Shown one piece after another: positions 18,513-26,294 of a stretch of 33,436 bases of DNA. Where the stretch lies: positions 1 to 33,436 of the forward strand of contig NZ_CAKKNT010000021.1 in the NCBI RefSeq assembly GCF_918814755.1, written 5' to 3'. The stretch comes from Periweissella ghanensis. Lineage in GTDB: Bacteria; Bacillota; Bacilli; Lactobacillales; Lactobacillaceae. A program made the translations under genes and the position numbers. Every line of letters begins with the position of its first letter. The stretch's first letter is position 1. Under the pieces are notes generated by a model. That model saw only the letters and a list, made by a program, of their open reading frames with translations, made no database searches and was not told where the DNA came from.

Positions 18513-20254
18513 TATTTAACACCTCCTAATTGGTTAACATCCGCCACTAACTGGACAAATGCCCCATTTTGTTGGGCTAATTCACTTGGTGTGCCTTGTT
18601 CAACAATTTTACCATCCTCAACTACTAAGACATAATCCATTTGGTTAACCCAGTGTAATCGGTGAGTTGCAAATAAAACTAAGTGATTAGCAAATAATGG
18701 TACAATTGCTTGCTTGATATTCATTTCTGTTTCAATATCCAAGTGCGCCGTTGGTTCATCAAATAACAACACGCGTCGTTCTGGCGTCAAGAATGCTCGT
18801 GCTAAAGCAATCCGCTGAGCTTGACCACCAGAAACCGCCTGACCACCTTCTCCGATTAACGTTGCTAGTCCTGCTGGTAATTGTTGCCAAAATTCCGTTA
18901 AACCAGCGGCCGCTAACGCTTTGATAATCGCTGCTTCGGATGCTTCAGGAGCATAAAAGGCTACATTTTCCGCTAACGTTGCATGGAAAATATATGGAGT
19001 TTGGGGAATATACTGAAACTGCTTTTGCCAAGCTTGCAATTGTAAATGATCAACGGCTTGGCCAGCAAGTGTAATCTGTTGCGCCGAATTACTATCAGGT
19101 GCTAAAAAGCCCCCTAATAAGTTTAATAATGTTGATTTACCTGAACCAGAACGCCCAATAATCCCGACTTTTTGATAACCTTGTAATGCTAAATGTTCAA
19201 TCGTTAAGGCGGCATCATGACTATCAGCATACGCGACTTTGACATTATCCAAAGTTAATTGGGTGTCAGCTTGCCATTGTTCAAGTTGAAGTGTTTTATC
19301 ATCAGCTAAGGTTGGCCGTGATAATAAATCTAACACATCACCTAACGCATTTTTACCGTCTAAGGTATCGTGATAATCGTTTGCAAAATTCCGTAATGGT
19401 AAAAAGTATTCCGGGGCTAAAACTAACATCGTTAACGCTGGTAACAACGCTTTAGTGCCATCAATTAAACTAAATCCTAAAAAGACCGCGACAATCGCAA
19501 TTGATAACGTTGTAAAAAAGTCTAACGTAAATGTTGATAGAATCGCAATTTTTAAGGTTGATAACACCGATACTCGATAATCTTCTGAGACTCGGTGAAT
19601 ATTATTTGCATACTTCCGACTTAAACCTAATTGCTTTAAGGTTGGTAAGCCTCGTAAAGCATCAACAAAGTGATTACTTAAACGAATAAAATTCGCATAC
19701 TCTTTATCCGCTTTAGCTTGTGCCGCGTAACCTAAAATCACCATGAACAAAATTACCACGGGATAAATTGCTAACATAAACGTCGCTTCTTGCCATGAAA
19801 CCGTGAACAAGTAGGCTAATAAAATCCAAGGAATAATCATTAAATCAAACATTTTGATTAACACAAGCATCAAATAAGTTTGCGTTTTATCAATTCCTTC
19901 CAAGGCCAAAGTAACGGTATTCCCCGTCCCCTTTTCTTGGATAATTTTGGGACCCAATGCTCCAACTTTCTTTAAGACATCGCGTCGTAATTTAACAATT
20001 GTTTTTTCAACCCAATGGCCAACAACGTAATTTTTTAAAACAGTCAATAAATGCCGGCAGACGAAGGCTACCAAAAAGAAAGCAAAAGCTTGAAGGACGG
20101 CCACGAACGGTTTTTGTTGCCAGAGCGTGACAATACTCGTACTTAAGTATTTTCCTTGGAATAATACACTAAATGCTTGCAGTGTTATTAGCACTGCAAG
20201 CATCCCAAGTGTTTTACGAATTCCCGGCATTGTAAATAAGCGCCGATCAATCAT
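18512..20254 (-). CDS. cydD: ABC transporter CydD, cytochrome bd assembly
   Basis: The partner half-transporter of CydC. The 580 residues have an N-terminal membrane domain with six helices, Walker A GRSGSGKST, signature VSGGQAQRIALAR and Walker B VLLFDEPT with a following H-loop ATHRL. The start has GGAG ten bases upstream, 36 bases after the cydB stop. It is part of the compact cydABDC operon. Confidence 0.95.
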   Translation of the reverse strand: MIDRRLFTMPGIRKTLGMLAVLITLQAFSVLFQGKYLSTSIVTLWQQKPFVAVLQAFAFFLVAFVCRHLLTVLKNYVVGHWVEKTIVKLRRDVLKKVGALGPKIIQEKGTGNTVTLALEGIDKTQTYLMLVLIKMFDLMIIPWILLAYLFTVSWQEATFMLAIYPVVILFMVILGYAAQAKADKEYANFIRLSNHFVDALRGLPTLKQLGLSRKYANNIHRVSEDYRVSVLSTLKIAILSTFTLDFFTTLSIAIVAVFLGFSLIDGTKALLPALTMLVLAPEYFLPLRNFANDYHDTLDGKNALGDVLDLLSRPTLADDKTLQLEQWQADTQLTLDNVKVAYADSHDAALTIEHLALQGYQKVGIIGRSGSGKSTLLNLLGGFLAPDSNSAQQITLAGQAVDHLQLQAWQKQFQYIPQTPYIFHATLAENVAFYAPEASEAAIIKALAAAGLTEFWQQLPAGLATLIGEGGQAVSGGQAQRIALARAFLTPERRVLLFDEPTAHLDIETEMNIKQAIVPLFANHLVLFATHRLHWVNQMDYVLVVEDGKIVEQGTPSELAQQNGAFVQLVADVNQLGGVK

Positions 20255-20290
20255 GTAAATAAATCTCCATTTAAATCCGGTCAGCAGAGC

Positions 20291-21307
20291 CTAGTGAGCA
20301 CTACCTGCTTGACCTACAGTTAACCGTTTCCGGAAAACATAGTAGCTCCAAATTTGGTAAGCCAATACAATTGGCAAGATTGAAACAACAATCCAAGTCA
20401 TAATTGTCAATGTGTATGGTGAACTTGAAGCATCTTTAATCAATAATGAGTGGGCTGGGTTGTTAGCCACGATAACTCGTGGGAACAAACCAACAAATAA
20501 TAAAGTAACAAGACCAACAAGGTTAACCCCAGTAGCAATGAAACTTAAAATTTCTTTGTCTTTAAGCGTTGCAATGTATGAAACAACTGTTGCTAAGACA
20601 ATCACAGCTAATAAGATCACTGTAATTACTGGCTTGTTTTGGAAAAAGTCAGTGTAGATGAAAAGTAAGATTGCAAAGACGACTTCACCAGCTAAAAGAA
20701 CTGGGTAAAGGACCTTAGCAACTTTAGCCGCACGGTAACGGATTTCACCATCAACCTTCAAGCGAATAAAGTTTAAGCCGTGGATGTAGCTCATCAAGAC
20801 AACGGCAACCCCACCGACAATTGTAAATAAGTTTACAAAGTCAAAGAAGTGACCACGAATATTAAAGCTATTATCAACAGGCATCCCCTTAACAAGAGCC
20901 GTAAAGATCATTCCGAATAAGAATGGTGCCATGAAAGAACCAATGGCTGTCGCCCATTCCCAAACATTTTTTGCTTTGTTGAATTTAGCCATGGCCCGGA
21001 ATTCAAATGAAACCCCACGGAAAATTAATGAAAGTAAAATTAAGAATAACGGAATGTAGAAACCTGAAAATAGGCTTGCATACCAAATTGGCATTGCGGC
21101 AAACATTGCCCCACCAGCAGTAATTAACCAAACTTCATTGGCATCCCAGTTAGGTCCAATTGAGCCAATCAAAGCGTCGCGTTCATGTGCATCTTTGGCA
21201 AGTGTTTTAACGGCCATTCCGACACCAAAGTCAAAACCTTCTAAGAAGAAGAAACCGGCAAACAAGATGCCAATAAGGACAAACCATAAAATTTGTAATG
21301 TTGACAT
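20291..21307 (-). CDS. cydB: Cytochrome bd ubiquinol/menaquinol oxidase subunit II
   Basis: The second integral membrane subunit of the bd terminal oxidase. The 338 residues have about eight or nine membrane helices and the typical N-terminus with FFFLEGFDFGVGM. The segment GSIGPNWDANEVWLI (about 48-62) is the CydB signature. The start overlaps the cydA stop by one base. Together with CydA it lets the cell reduce oxygen with quinol when heme and menaquinone are available; many lactic acid bacteria must take these up. Confidence 0.97.
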   Translation of the reverse strand: MSTLQILWFVLIGILFAGFFFLEGFDFGVGMAVKTLAKDAHERDALIGSIGPNWDANEVWLITAGGAMFAAMPIWYASLFSGFYIPLFLILLSLIFRGVSFEFRAMAKFNKAKNVWEWATAIGSFMAPFLFGMIFTALVKGMPVDNSFNIRGHFFDFVNLFTIVGGVAVVLMSYIHGLNFIRLKVDGEIRYRAAKVAKVLYPVLLAGEVVFAILLFIYTDFFQNKPVITVILLAVIVLATVVSYIATLKDKEILSFIATGVNLVGLVTLLFVGLFPRVIVANNPAHSLLIKDASSSPYTLTIMTWIVVSILPIVLAYQIWSYYVFRKRLTVGQAGSAH

Positions 21308-22758
21308 TAGTTAAAAGCCTCCTCTGCAAATGGGTCTTTAACAACTGCCTTTGGTTTCATGACATCATCAGGTCCTTCACGAAGCACACGAGCTGCGTAG
21401 TAAACCATCACTCCACCAAGAGTACAGAAAGTTAAGAAGTAAACAATGTTAGAGAATAACATTGAACCAGCAGAAACGTTTGGTGATACGGCATCAGCAA
21501 TTGTCAAGTAACCGTAAACAACCCAAGGGTAACGACCTAATTCAGTCACTAACCAACCACCAGTATTAGCAGCAAATGGTAAGAATGTCACAATTGACAT
21601 AATCCATAACCACCATTTTTGGTTCATCAAGAACTCATCTGAGTGTTTCTTACGGTTAAACCAAAGACCAACAATGGCAACCATTAAGAATGCCCCGGCA
21701 GAAACTGCCATGACACGGAAAGCGTAGAAAATGGCATTAAATGGTACATAGTAGTTCATGTCCTTACCAAACTTCTTATCGTATTTCGCGTGTAATTCAC
21801 GGCTAATTTCGTTAGCCCCTTTGTTTTCACCTGTAAGTGAGTGGTGGGCCAAGATTGAAAGTACATATGGTACGTTAATTTCAAAATCAGGTTTGTGTTC
21901 TTTTTCGTTATACCAACCGATCACAGCCCATGGTTCTGATTTGTTCTTACCACCAACGTTTTCATATAAACCTTCAGTAGCAGCAAACTTCATTGGTTGG
22001 TCATTTTGTAAGAAGAGTGAGTGACGGTCCCCTGTAAAGAGCATCCCAAACGTTGTTACTAATCCAAGGATTAAACCAACTTTCATTGACTTACGGAAGA
22101 AGTCAGTGTTTTTAGTTTTACGTAAAAGAGCCATTGCTGACATCCCAGCAACGACAAAACCGGCTGTTAAAAACGCACCGATTAAAACGTGAGGGAATTC
22201 CAACCATACTTGGTGGTTTTTAATTAAATCAGCAAAGTTAACTAATTGTGCCCGGCCAGTTTCTTTATTAAGAATGAAACCAGTTGGGTTTTGCATAAAT
22301 GAGTTGGCAATCAAAATCCAAAGCGCTGAAAGGCTTGAACCAATTGTCACTAACCAAATAAAAGTTGCGTGTAAGGCAGGCTTAACTTTGTCCCAACTAA
22401 ACATCCAAAAACCGATGAAAGTTGATTCTAAGAAGAAGGCAACCAAGGCTTCAATCGCAAGTGGTGCCCCAAAGATATCCCCAACGAAACGTGAGTAAGC
22501 TGACCAGTTCATTCCGAATTGGAATTCTTGAATGATCCCAGTAACGACCCCAACTGCAAAGCTAAGTAAGAAAATCTTAGCCCAGAATTGTGTCATATGC
22601 TTGTAGACTTCGTCTTTCTTTATCACGTAAAGGGTTTCCATAATCGAAACTACTAAACCCATCCCAATTGAAAATGGCACAAAGAAAAAGTGAAAAATTG
22701 TGGTCATTGCAAATTGGAAACGTGCTAAAGAAACAACAGATAGTGCTAAATCCATCAT
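21307..22758 (-). CDS. cydA: Cytochrome bd quinol oxidase subunit I
   Basis: Catalytic subunit with the three hemes. The 483 residues have a short Q-loop. Visible ligands by comparison with E. coli are His23, His190, Met350, the Glu pair 103/111 and Glu406. The GRQPW motif reads GRYPW (408-412), with Tyr for Gln. I start at the ATG at 22758 (MMDLALSVVS), which has GGAGG upstream; an in-frame ATG at 22803 lacks a ribosome site and would run over it. First gene of cydABDC, probably read on into the GH73 and PurK-like genes, as no terminator is seen between them. Confidence 0.97.
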   Translation of the reverse strand: MMDLALSVVSLARFQFAMTTIFHFFFVPFSIGMGLVVSIMETLYVIKKDEVYKHMTQFWAKIFLLSFAVGVVTGIIQEFQFGMNWSAYSRFVGDIFGAPLAIEALVAFFLESTFIGFWMFSWDKVKPALHATFIWLVTIGSSLSALWILIANSFMQNPTGFILNKETGRAQLVNFADLIKNHQVWLEFPHVLIGAFLTAGFVVAGMSAMALLRKTKNTDFFRKSMKVGLILGLVTTFGMLFTGDRHSLFLQNDQPMKFAATEGLYENVGGKNKSEPWAVIGWYNEKEHKPDFEINVPYVLSILAHHSLTGENKGANEISRELHAKYDKKFGKDMNYYVPFNAIFYAFRVMAVSAGAFLMVAIVGLWFNRKKHSDEFLMNQKWWLWIMSIVTFLPFAANTGGWLVTELGRYPWVVYGYLTIADAVSPNVSAGSMLFSNIVYFLTFCTLGGVMVYYAARVLREGPDDVMKPKAVVKDPFAEEAFN

Positions 22759-22819
22759 TATGTTATTTCCTCCAAAAAATTGCGTATATAAACTTTTATA
22801 CATAAATACTACTTAGCCT

Positions 22820-22849
22820 ATTTTACACATAAACAACGTGTACTTTCAA
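22820..22849 (-). promoter_or_regulatory. Promoter of cydABDC
   Basis: The minus strand reads TTGAAA, 18 bases, TAAAAT. The spacer contains an inverted repeat TACAC-9-GTGTA (22824-22842) that touches the -10 box and could be an operator. Confidence 0.55.
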
Positions 22850-22883
22850 ATTTTTTACGCAATATTTCCGGAAATTTTAAACT

Positions 22884-22902
22884 TTGTGCTATTAATCACT
22901 TG
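22884..22902. promoter_or_regulatory. Weak Rex-like operator upstream of cydA
   Basis: TTGTG-8 bases-CACTTG resembles the Rex consensus TTGTGAAnnnnTTCACAA in its outer half-sites only; the inner bases do not match. Rex (NADH/NAD sensing) controls cydABCD in many Firmicutes, which is the reason to note it. Confidence 0.25.
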
Positions 22903-22945
22903 TAAGAACTTTGTAAGGGCTTTTAAATTAAATTTTAAAATATTA

Positions 22946-22974
22946 TTGACAAGTTTCTCATTCTGCTTTAATAT
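22946..22974 (+). promoter_or_regulatory. Promoter of the metQ-metNI operon
   Basis: Perfect -35 TTGACA, 17-base spacer, -10 TAATAT. The start point would be near 22981, just before T-box 1. No other comparable promoter is seen before metI, so it probably drives the whole operon. Confidence 0.75.
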
Positions 22975-22980
22975 TATCCT

Positions 22981-23267
22981 CATAGTTTGATACGACAACA
23001 AATTGATCAGGAAAGTAAATTGGATTGTTATTGTACAGAAAGCATCGGTTGCTGAGAAGATGCCCTTAACACCCTTTCGAAAATGGCCTGTGATTGGCAT
23101 AGGTGAATAACTTTAGTTATGAATCTATGATGGGGTGGCGACCATTACCAACGCACACGGATATTTTAAGTCCGTTAGTGAGGATATTTTGGCAACAAAA
23201 TATCAAAGTAGAATGGTTCACGACGAAGCTCGTTTCTATGTTTTTAAACATAGGAACGAGTTTTTTT
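22981..23267 (+). promoter_or_regulatory. T-box riboswitch 1 (methionine, ATG specifier)
   Basis: A tRNA-sensing leader that blocks termination when uncharged tRNA-Met binds. Stem I base is GATCAGG (23005-23011) with CCTG...GATT (23087-23095). The loop-E AGTA is at 23014. The distal hairpin GCATC-GGTTGCTGAGAA-GATGC (23042-23063) carries the conserved T-box loop. The specifier loop reads GAAAATGG with ATG at 23083-23085. Further stems follow (CATAG.../...CTATG; GATATTTT/AAAATATC). The variant T-box AGAATGGTTCACGAC (23210-23224) holds TGGT for the acceptor end of tRNA-Met (discriminator A). A terminator follows at 23229-23267. Confidence 0.9.
23229..23267 (+). terminator. T-box 1 terminator
   Basis: Arms CTCGTTTCTATG (23229-23240) and CATAGGAACGAG (23249-23260) are followed by seven T. 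The left arm can instead pair with AGTAGAA of the T-box to form the antiterminator. Confidence 0.92.
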
Positions 23268-23331
23268 ATTTTCACGTTCAATTTGTTGAGTATCAAAACA
23301 TCTAAATTTATTTATTTTGGGAGATTTTATT

Positions 23332-24156
23332 ATGAAAAAGAAATTATTGATTGCTGTAACTGCCGTTTTGGCAGCCTTCACCCTTGCCGCTTGTGGTAAC
23401 TCAAGTAAATCATCTTCATCTTCAAACACAGTTAAAATCGGGGTTGAAGGTTCTGAAGAAGCCCAAGTTTGGGATAACATCATTGCCCGTGCTAAAAAAG
23501 AAGGCGTTAACATTCAATTGGTGCACTTCAATGACTATAACCAACCAAATGCAGCATTGAAATCAGGTCAAATCGACTTAAATGCTTACCAACACTACTA
23601 CTTCTTGAACACTTGGAACAAAGCTAACCACGCTAATTTAAAGCCAATTGCTAAAACTTTAATTGCCCCTGTTCGTTTATACGGTGGTAAAGGTGTTACT
23701 AAGTTATCTGACATTAAAAAAGGTGGCCAAATCGTCATCCCTAACGACCCAACTAATGAAGGTCGCGCTTTAACCCTTCTTCAAACAGCTGGCTTAATCA
23801 AAATCAAGAACGAAGCATTACCAACACCAAACGATATCACTGCAAACCCTAAAGACTTGAAGATTGTTCCAGTTGATGCTACGCAAACAGCAGCTCAATT
23901 AAAATCAGTTGCTGGTGCCGTGGTTAACAACGACACTGCCACTGATGCTAAGCTTGATCCTAAATCAGCAATCTTTGTTGAACCAATTAACAAAGATTCT
24001 AAACAATGGATTAACGTGATTGCCGCTAACCCTAAAAACGATAGCAACCCAGCTTTCAAGAAGATTATCAAAATCTACCAAAGCCAAGAAACAAAAAACC
24101 TCTTTAAGAAGTACTACCCAGAAGAACTTCCAGCCTGGGATGCTGATTTAAAATAA
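23332..24156 (+). CDS. metQ: Methionine ABC transporter substrate-binding lipoprotein (copy 1)
   Basis: NlpA/MetQ-family lipoprotein that would bind methionine outside the cell for MetNI. The 274 residues start with a lipoprotein signal peptide (LAAC lipobox, Cys21) and a Ser-rich linker (24-31). The MetQ core follows, with QPNAALKSGQIDLNAYQH (71-88) and IPNDPTNEGRALTLLQ (136-151). The ATG at 23332 has GGGAG eight bases upstream; an in-frame TTG at 23317 overlaps the ribosome site region. Controlled by T-box 1. First of three tandem paralogues. Confidence 0.95.
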   Translation: MKKKLLIAVTAVLAAFTLAACGNSSKSSSSSNTVKIGVEGSEEAQVWDNIIARAKKEGVNIQLVHFNDYNQPNAALKSGQIDLNAYQHYYFLNTWNKANHANLKPIAKTLIAPVRLYGGKGVTKLSDIKKGGQIVIPNDPTNEGRALTLLQTAGLIKIKNEALPTPNDITANPKDLKIVPVDATQTAAQLKSVAGAVVNNDTATDAKLDPKSAIFVEPINKDSKQWINVIAANPKNDSNPAFKKIIKIYQSQETKNLFKKYYPEELPAWDADLK

Positions 24157-24177
24157 TTAACATATCTTAAGTACACA

Positions 24178-24439
24178 AAATGATCAGGAGAGTACCAATT
24201 AGTTTATTTGTACAGAAAGCGCCCACTGCTGAGAAGGCGTCAAATAACAATTGGGAAGATGGCCTGGGATTGGCATAGATGAGCAAGCCGTTAACTTGTA
24301 AATCTATGATGGGGTGGCGTCCATTATCAGCGCACACGGATTTTTCCGTTATTGAGGAGCTAATGGCAACATTAACTTGAAGTAGAATGGTACACGACAA
24401 AGCTCGTTTCTATGTTTAGACATAGAAACGAGCTTTTTT
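24178..24439 (+). promoter_or_regulatory. T-box riboswitch 2 (methionine, ATG specifier), inside the operon
   Basis: It begins about 20 bases after metQ1. Stem I base GATCAGG (24182-24188) pairs with CCTGGGAT (24263-24270). AGTA is at 24191, followed by the CCAATT/AATTGG helix (24195-24200 and 24249-24254). The distal loop is CACTGCTGAGAA between GCGCC and GGCG. The specifier loop is GAAGATGG with ATG at 24259-24261. The T-box AGAATGGTACACGAC (24384-24398) contains TGGT for the tRNA end. The terminator is at 24402-24439. No promoter is seen before it, so it acts on read-through from metQ1. Confidence 0.9.
24402..24439 (+). terminator. T-box 2 terminator
   Basis: Perfect 13-bp arms GCTCGTTTCTATG/CATAGAAACGAGC with a 6-base loop, then six T. 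Stronger than the T-box 1 terminator. Confidence 0.92.
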
Positions 24440-24496
24440 CATTTTTATTTTGAATCACTTTTTATTATTTTATATACATGAATGGGAGATTTTAAC

Positions 24497-25312
24497 ATGA
24501 AAAAACTATTAATTGCTTTCACTGCTTTATTTGCTGCCTTTACATTAGCTGCCTGTGGTGCTGGCAAGTCAGCTGACAACCAAGTCGTTAAAGTTGGTGT
24601 TGTTGGCACCGATGACCGTATTTGGGATAGTGTCGCCGCCCGCGCTAAAAAAGAAAATATTAACATTAAGTTAGTGCACTTTACCGATTTTGACCAACCT
24701 AACGCTGCTTTAAAATCTGGCCAACTCGATTTAAATGCCTTTCAACACTTTTACTTCTTAGACCAATGGAATAAAGCCAACCATGGCACTATCAAATCAA
24801 TTGGTAAAACCATTCTGGCACCAATTCGGCTTTACCCTGGTAAAGGTGTTAAATCATTAAAAGATATTAAAGCAGGCGATCAAATTGCGATTCCCAACGA
24901 TCCGACTAATGAAGGCCGGGCCCTTGTCCTTTTACAAACAGCCGGTTTACTCAAGCTTAAACACGTGGCTTTACCAACGCCAAATGACATTACGGACAAT
25001 AAGCTTAAATTAAAAATTATTCCCGTGGATGCCTCACAAACTGCACGTCAATTGACATCTGTCGCAGCTGCCGTTATCAACAACACCACTGCCCAAGATG
25101 CCAACTTACCTGCTAATGCATCCATCTTTGTGGAACCGGTTAATAAGGACTCTGCCCAATGGATTAATTTAATTGCGGCTAATGCTAAGGACGTCAACAA
25201 CAAGACTTACAAAAAGATTGTTGCAATCTACCAAACGCAAGCAACCAAAGATGTCATCAAGAAAGCTTACGGAACGAGTGAAATCCCTGCTTGGGACATC
25301 AAATTAAAATAG
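24497..25312 (+). CDS. metQ: Methionine ABC transporter substrate-binding lipoprotein (copy 2)
   Basis: Second MetQ-family lipoprotein, 271 residues, LAAC lipobox with Cys20. It shares with copy 1 the segments QPNAALKSGQLDLNAFQH (67-84), IPNDPTNEGRAL (132-143) and the Asn pair at AAVINNTTAQD (191-201). The ATG at 24497 has GGGAG eight bases upstream, in the same ribosome-site context as copy 1, which fits duplication of the leader together with the gene. It lies directly behind T-box 2 and continues into copy 3 without a terminator. Confidence 0.94.
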   Translation: MKKLLIAFTALFAAFTLAACGAGKSADNQVVKVGVVGTDDRIWDSVAARAKKENINIKLVHFTDFDQPNAALKSGQLDLNAFQHFYFLDQWNKANHGTIKSIGKTILAPIRLYPGKGVKSLKDIKAGDQIAIPNDPTNEGRALVLLQTAGLLKLKHVALPTPNDITDNKLKLKIIPVDASQTARQLTSVAAAVINNTTAQDANLPANASIFVEPVNKDSAQWINLIAANAKDVNNKTYKKIVAIYQTQATKDVIKKAYGTSEIPAWDIKLK

Positions 25313-25368
25313 TACTTATCACCAAATTTTATTACTAAATAACTTTTCAATAAATTGGAGATTATGTT

Positions 25369-26187
25369 ATGAGAAAACTATTACTTGCTTTCACTGCTTT
25401 ATTTATTGCTTTTACGTTAGCTGCCTGTGGTACCACAAGTGCTATTTCAAACAACGGTCATACGATTAAAGTTGGGGTCGCCGGTACTGAAGAAGCCGAG
25501 ATTTGGGCAAATATTATTCAACGTGGTAAAAAGGACGGCTTAAATATTAAGCTTGTTCACTTTACCGATGGTAATCAAATTAATAGTGCAACGCAAACCG
25601 GTCAAGTTGATGTTAACGCCTTTCAACATTATTACTATTTAAACCAATGGAATAAAAGTAATCACGGCACGTTAAAAGCCATTGGTAAAACGTACCTTGC
25701 ACCAACACGCCTCTACCCTGGTAAAGGTGTTAAATCATTAAAAGACATTAAGCATGGTGATCAAATTGTCATTCCAAATGACCCCACCAATGAAGGTCGG
25801 GCATTGACATTGTTGCAAACTATTGGTTTTATTAAACTAAAGCACGATGCGTTAGCAACTCCTAATGATATTACTAGTAATCGCTTAGCTTTAAAAATCA
25901 TCCCCGTCGATGCTGGTCAATTGCCACAACAACTTAAAACCGTTGCGGCGGCTGTGATTGATAACGGAACCGCCCATGATAGTAAGATTAATCCCAATTC
26001 AGCAATCTTTGTTGAACCGATTAGCTCAGCATCATCCGTTTGGATTAATATTTTAGTAGCCAATGCCAATAAAGCTCATGACCCTAATTTGCAAAAGTTG
26101 GTAAAATTGTATCAAACAACGACTACCAAAAATTTATACAAAAAATACTACGCAACTGAACTCCCTGCGTGGGATACTAAGTTCTAA
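25369..26187 (+). CDS. metQ: MetQ-family substrate-binding lipoprotein (copy 3, divergent)
   Basis: Third paralogue, 272 residues, LAAC lipobox with Cys20. It keeps DVNAFQHYYYL (81-91) and IPNDPTNEGRALTLLQ (135-150). It differs from the other two where ligand contacts are expected: GNQINSATQTGQ replaces NQPNAALKSGQ (68-79), and VIDNGTAHD (196-204) has Asp where the others have Asn. It has no T-box of its own; the 56-base gap from copy 2 holds only a TGGAG ribosome site. It could bind methionine derivatives or another amino acid. That it uses the MetNI machinery downstream is an inference from position. Confidence 0.9.
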   Translation: MRKLLLAFTALFIAFTLAACGTTSAISNNGHTIKVGVAGTEEAEIWANIIQRGKKDGLNIKLVHFTDGNQINSATQTGQVDVNAFQHYYYLNQWNKSNHGTLKAIGKTYLAPTRLYPGKGVKSLKDIKHGDQIVIPNDPTNEGRALTLLQTIGFIKLKHDALATPNDITSNRLALKIIPVDAGQLPQQLKTVAAAVIDNGTAHDSKINPNSAIFVEPISSASSVWINILVANANKAHDPNLQKLVKLYQTTTTKNLYKKYYATELPAWDTKF

Positions 26188-26294
26188 GATTATCAGTCCC
26201 GCTGCTGGCGGGCTACATAGTTTCACCAAGGTACCAATACGCACATAAATGTAGCGAATGTCCACACATAAATATTTAAATTGAGGTAAAAAAT
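26188..26294 (+). promoter_or_regulatory. Structured leader before metN, function unknown
   Basis: Two inverted repeats are visible: CCCGC/GCGGG (26198-26212) and GCTACAT/ATGTAGC (26212-26218 and 26249-26255). No T run follows, so it is not a standard terminator. The segment TACCAATACGCACA resembles TACCAACGCACA in T-box 1, so a decayed T-box remnant is possible. Confidence 0.35.

Noticed and set aside
23317-23331. Upstream in-frame starts for metQ1 (TTG 23317) and metQ2 (ATG 24482)
   Set aside because: They overlap or precede the GGGAG ribosome site; the downstream ATG codons have correct spacing and give clean lipoprotein signal peptides.
23244-23513. Minus-strand frames opposite the metQ signal-peptide regions (also 24445-24666)
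   Set aside because: They mirror the signal-peptide coding sequence of metQ1 and metQ2 and have no independent support.
26188-26294. SAM-sensing S-MK box before metN
   Set aside because: The characteristic S-MK sequence and ribosome-site sequestration are not visible; only two simple inverted repeats are seen.
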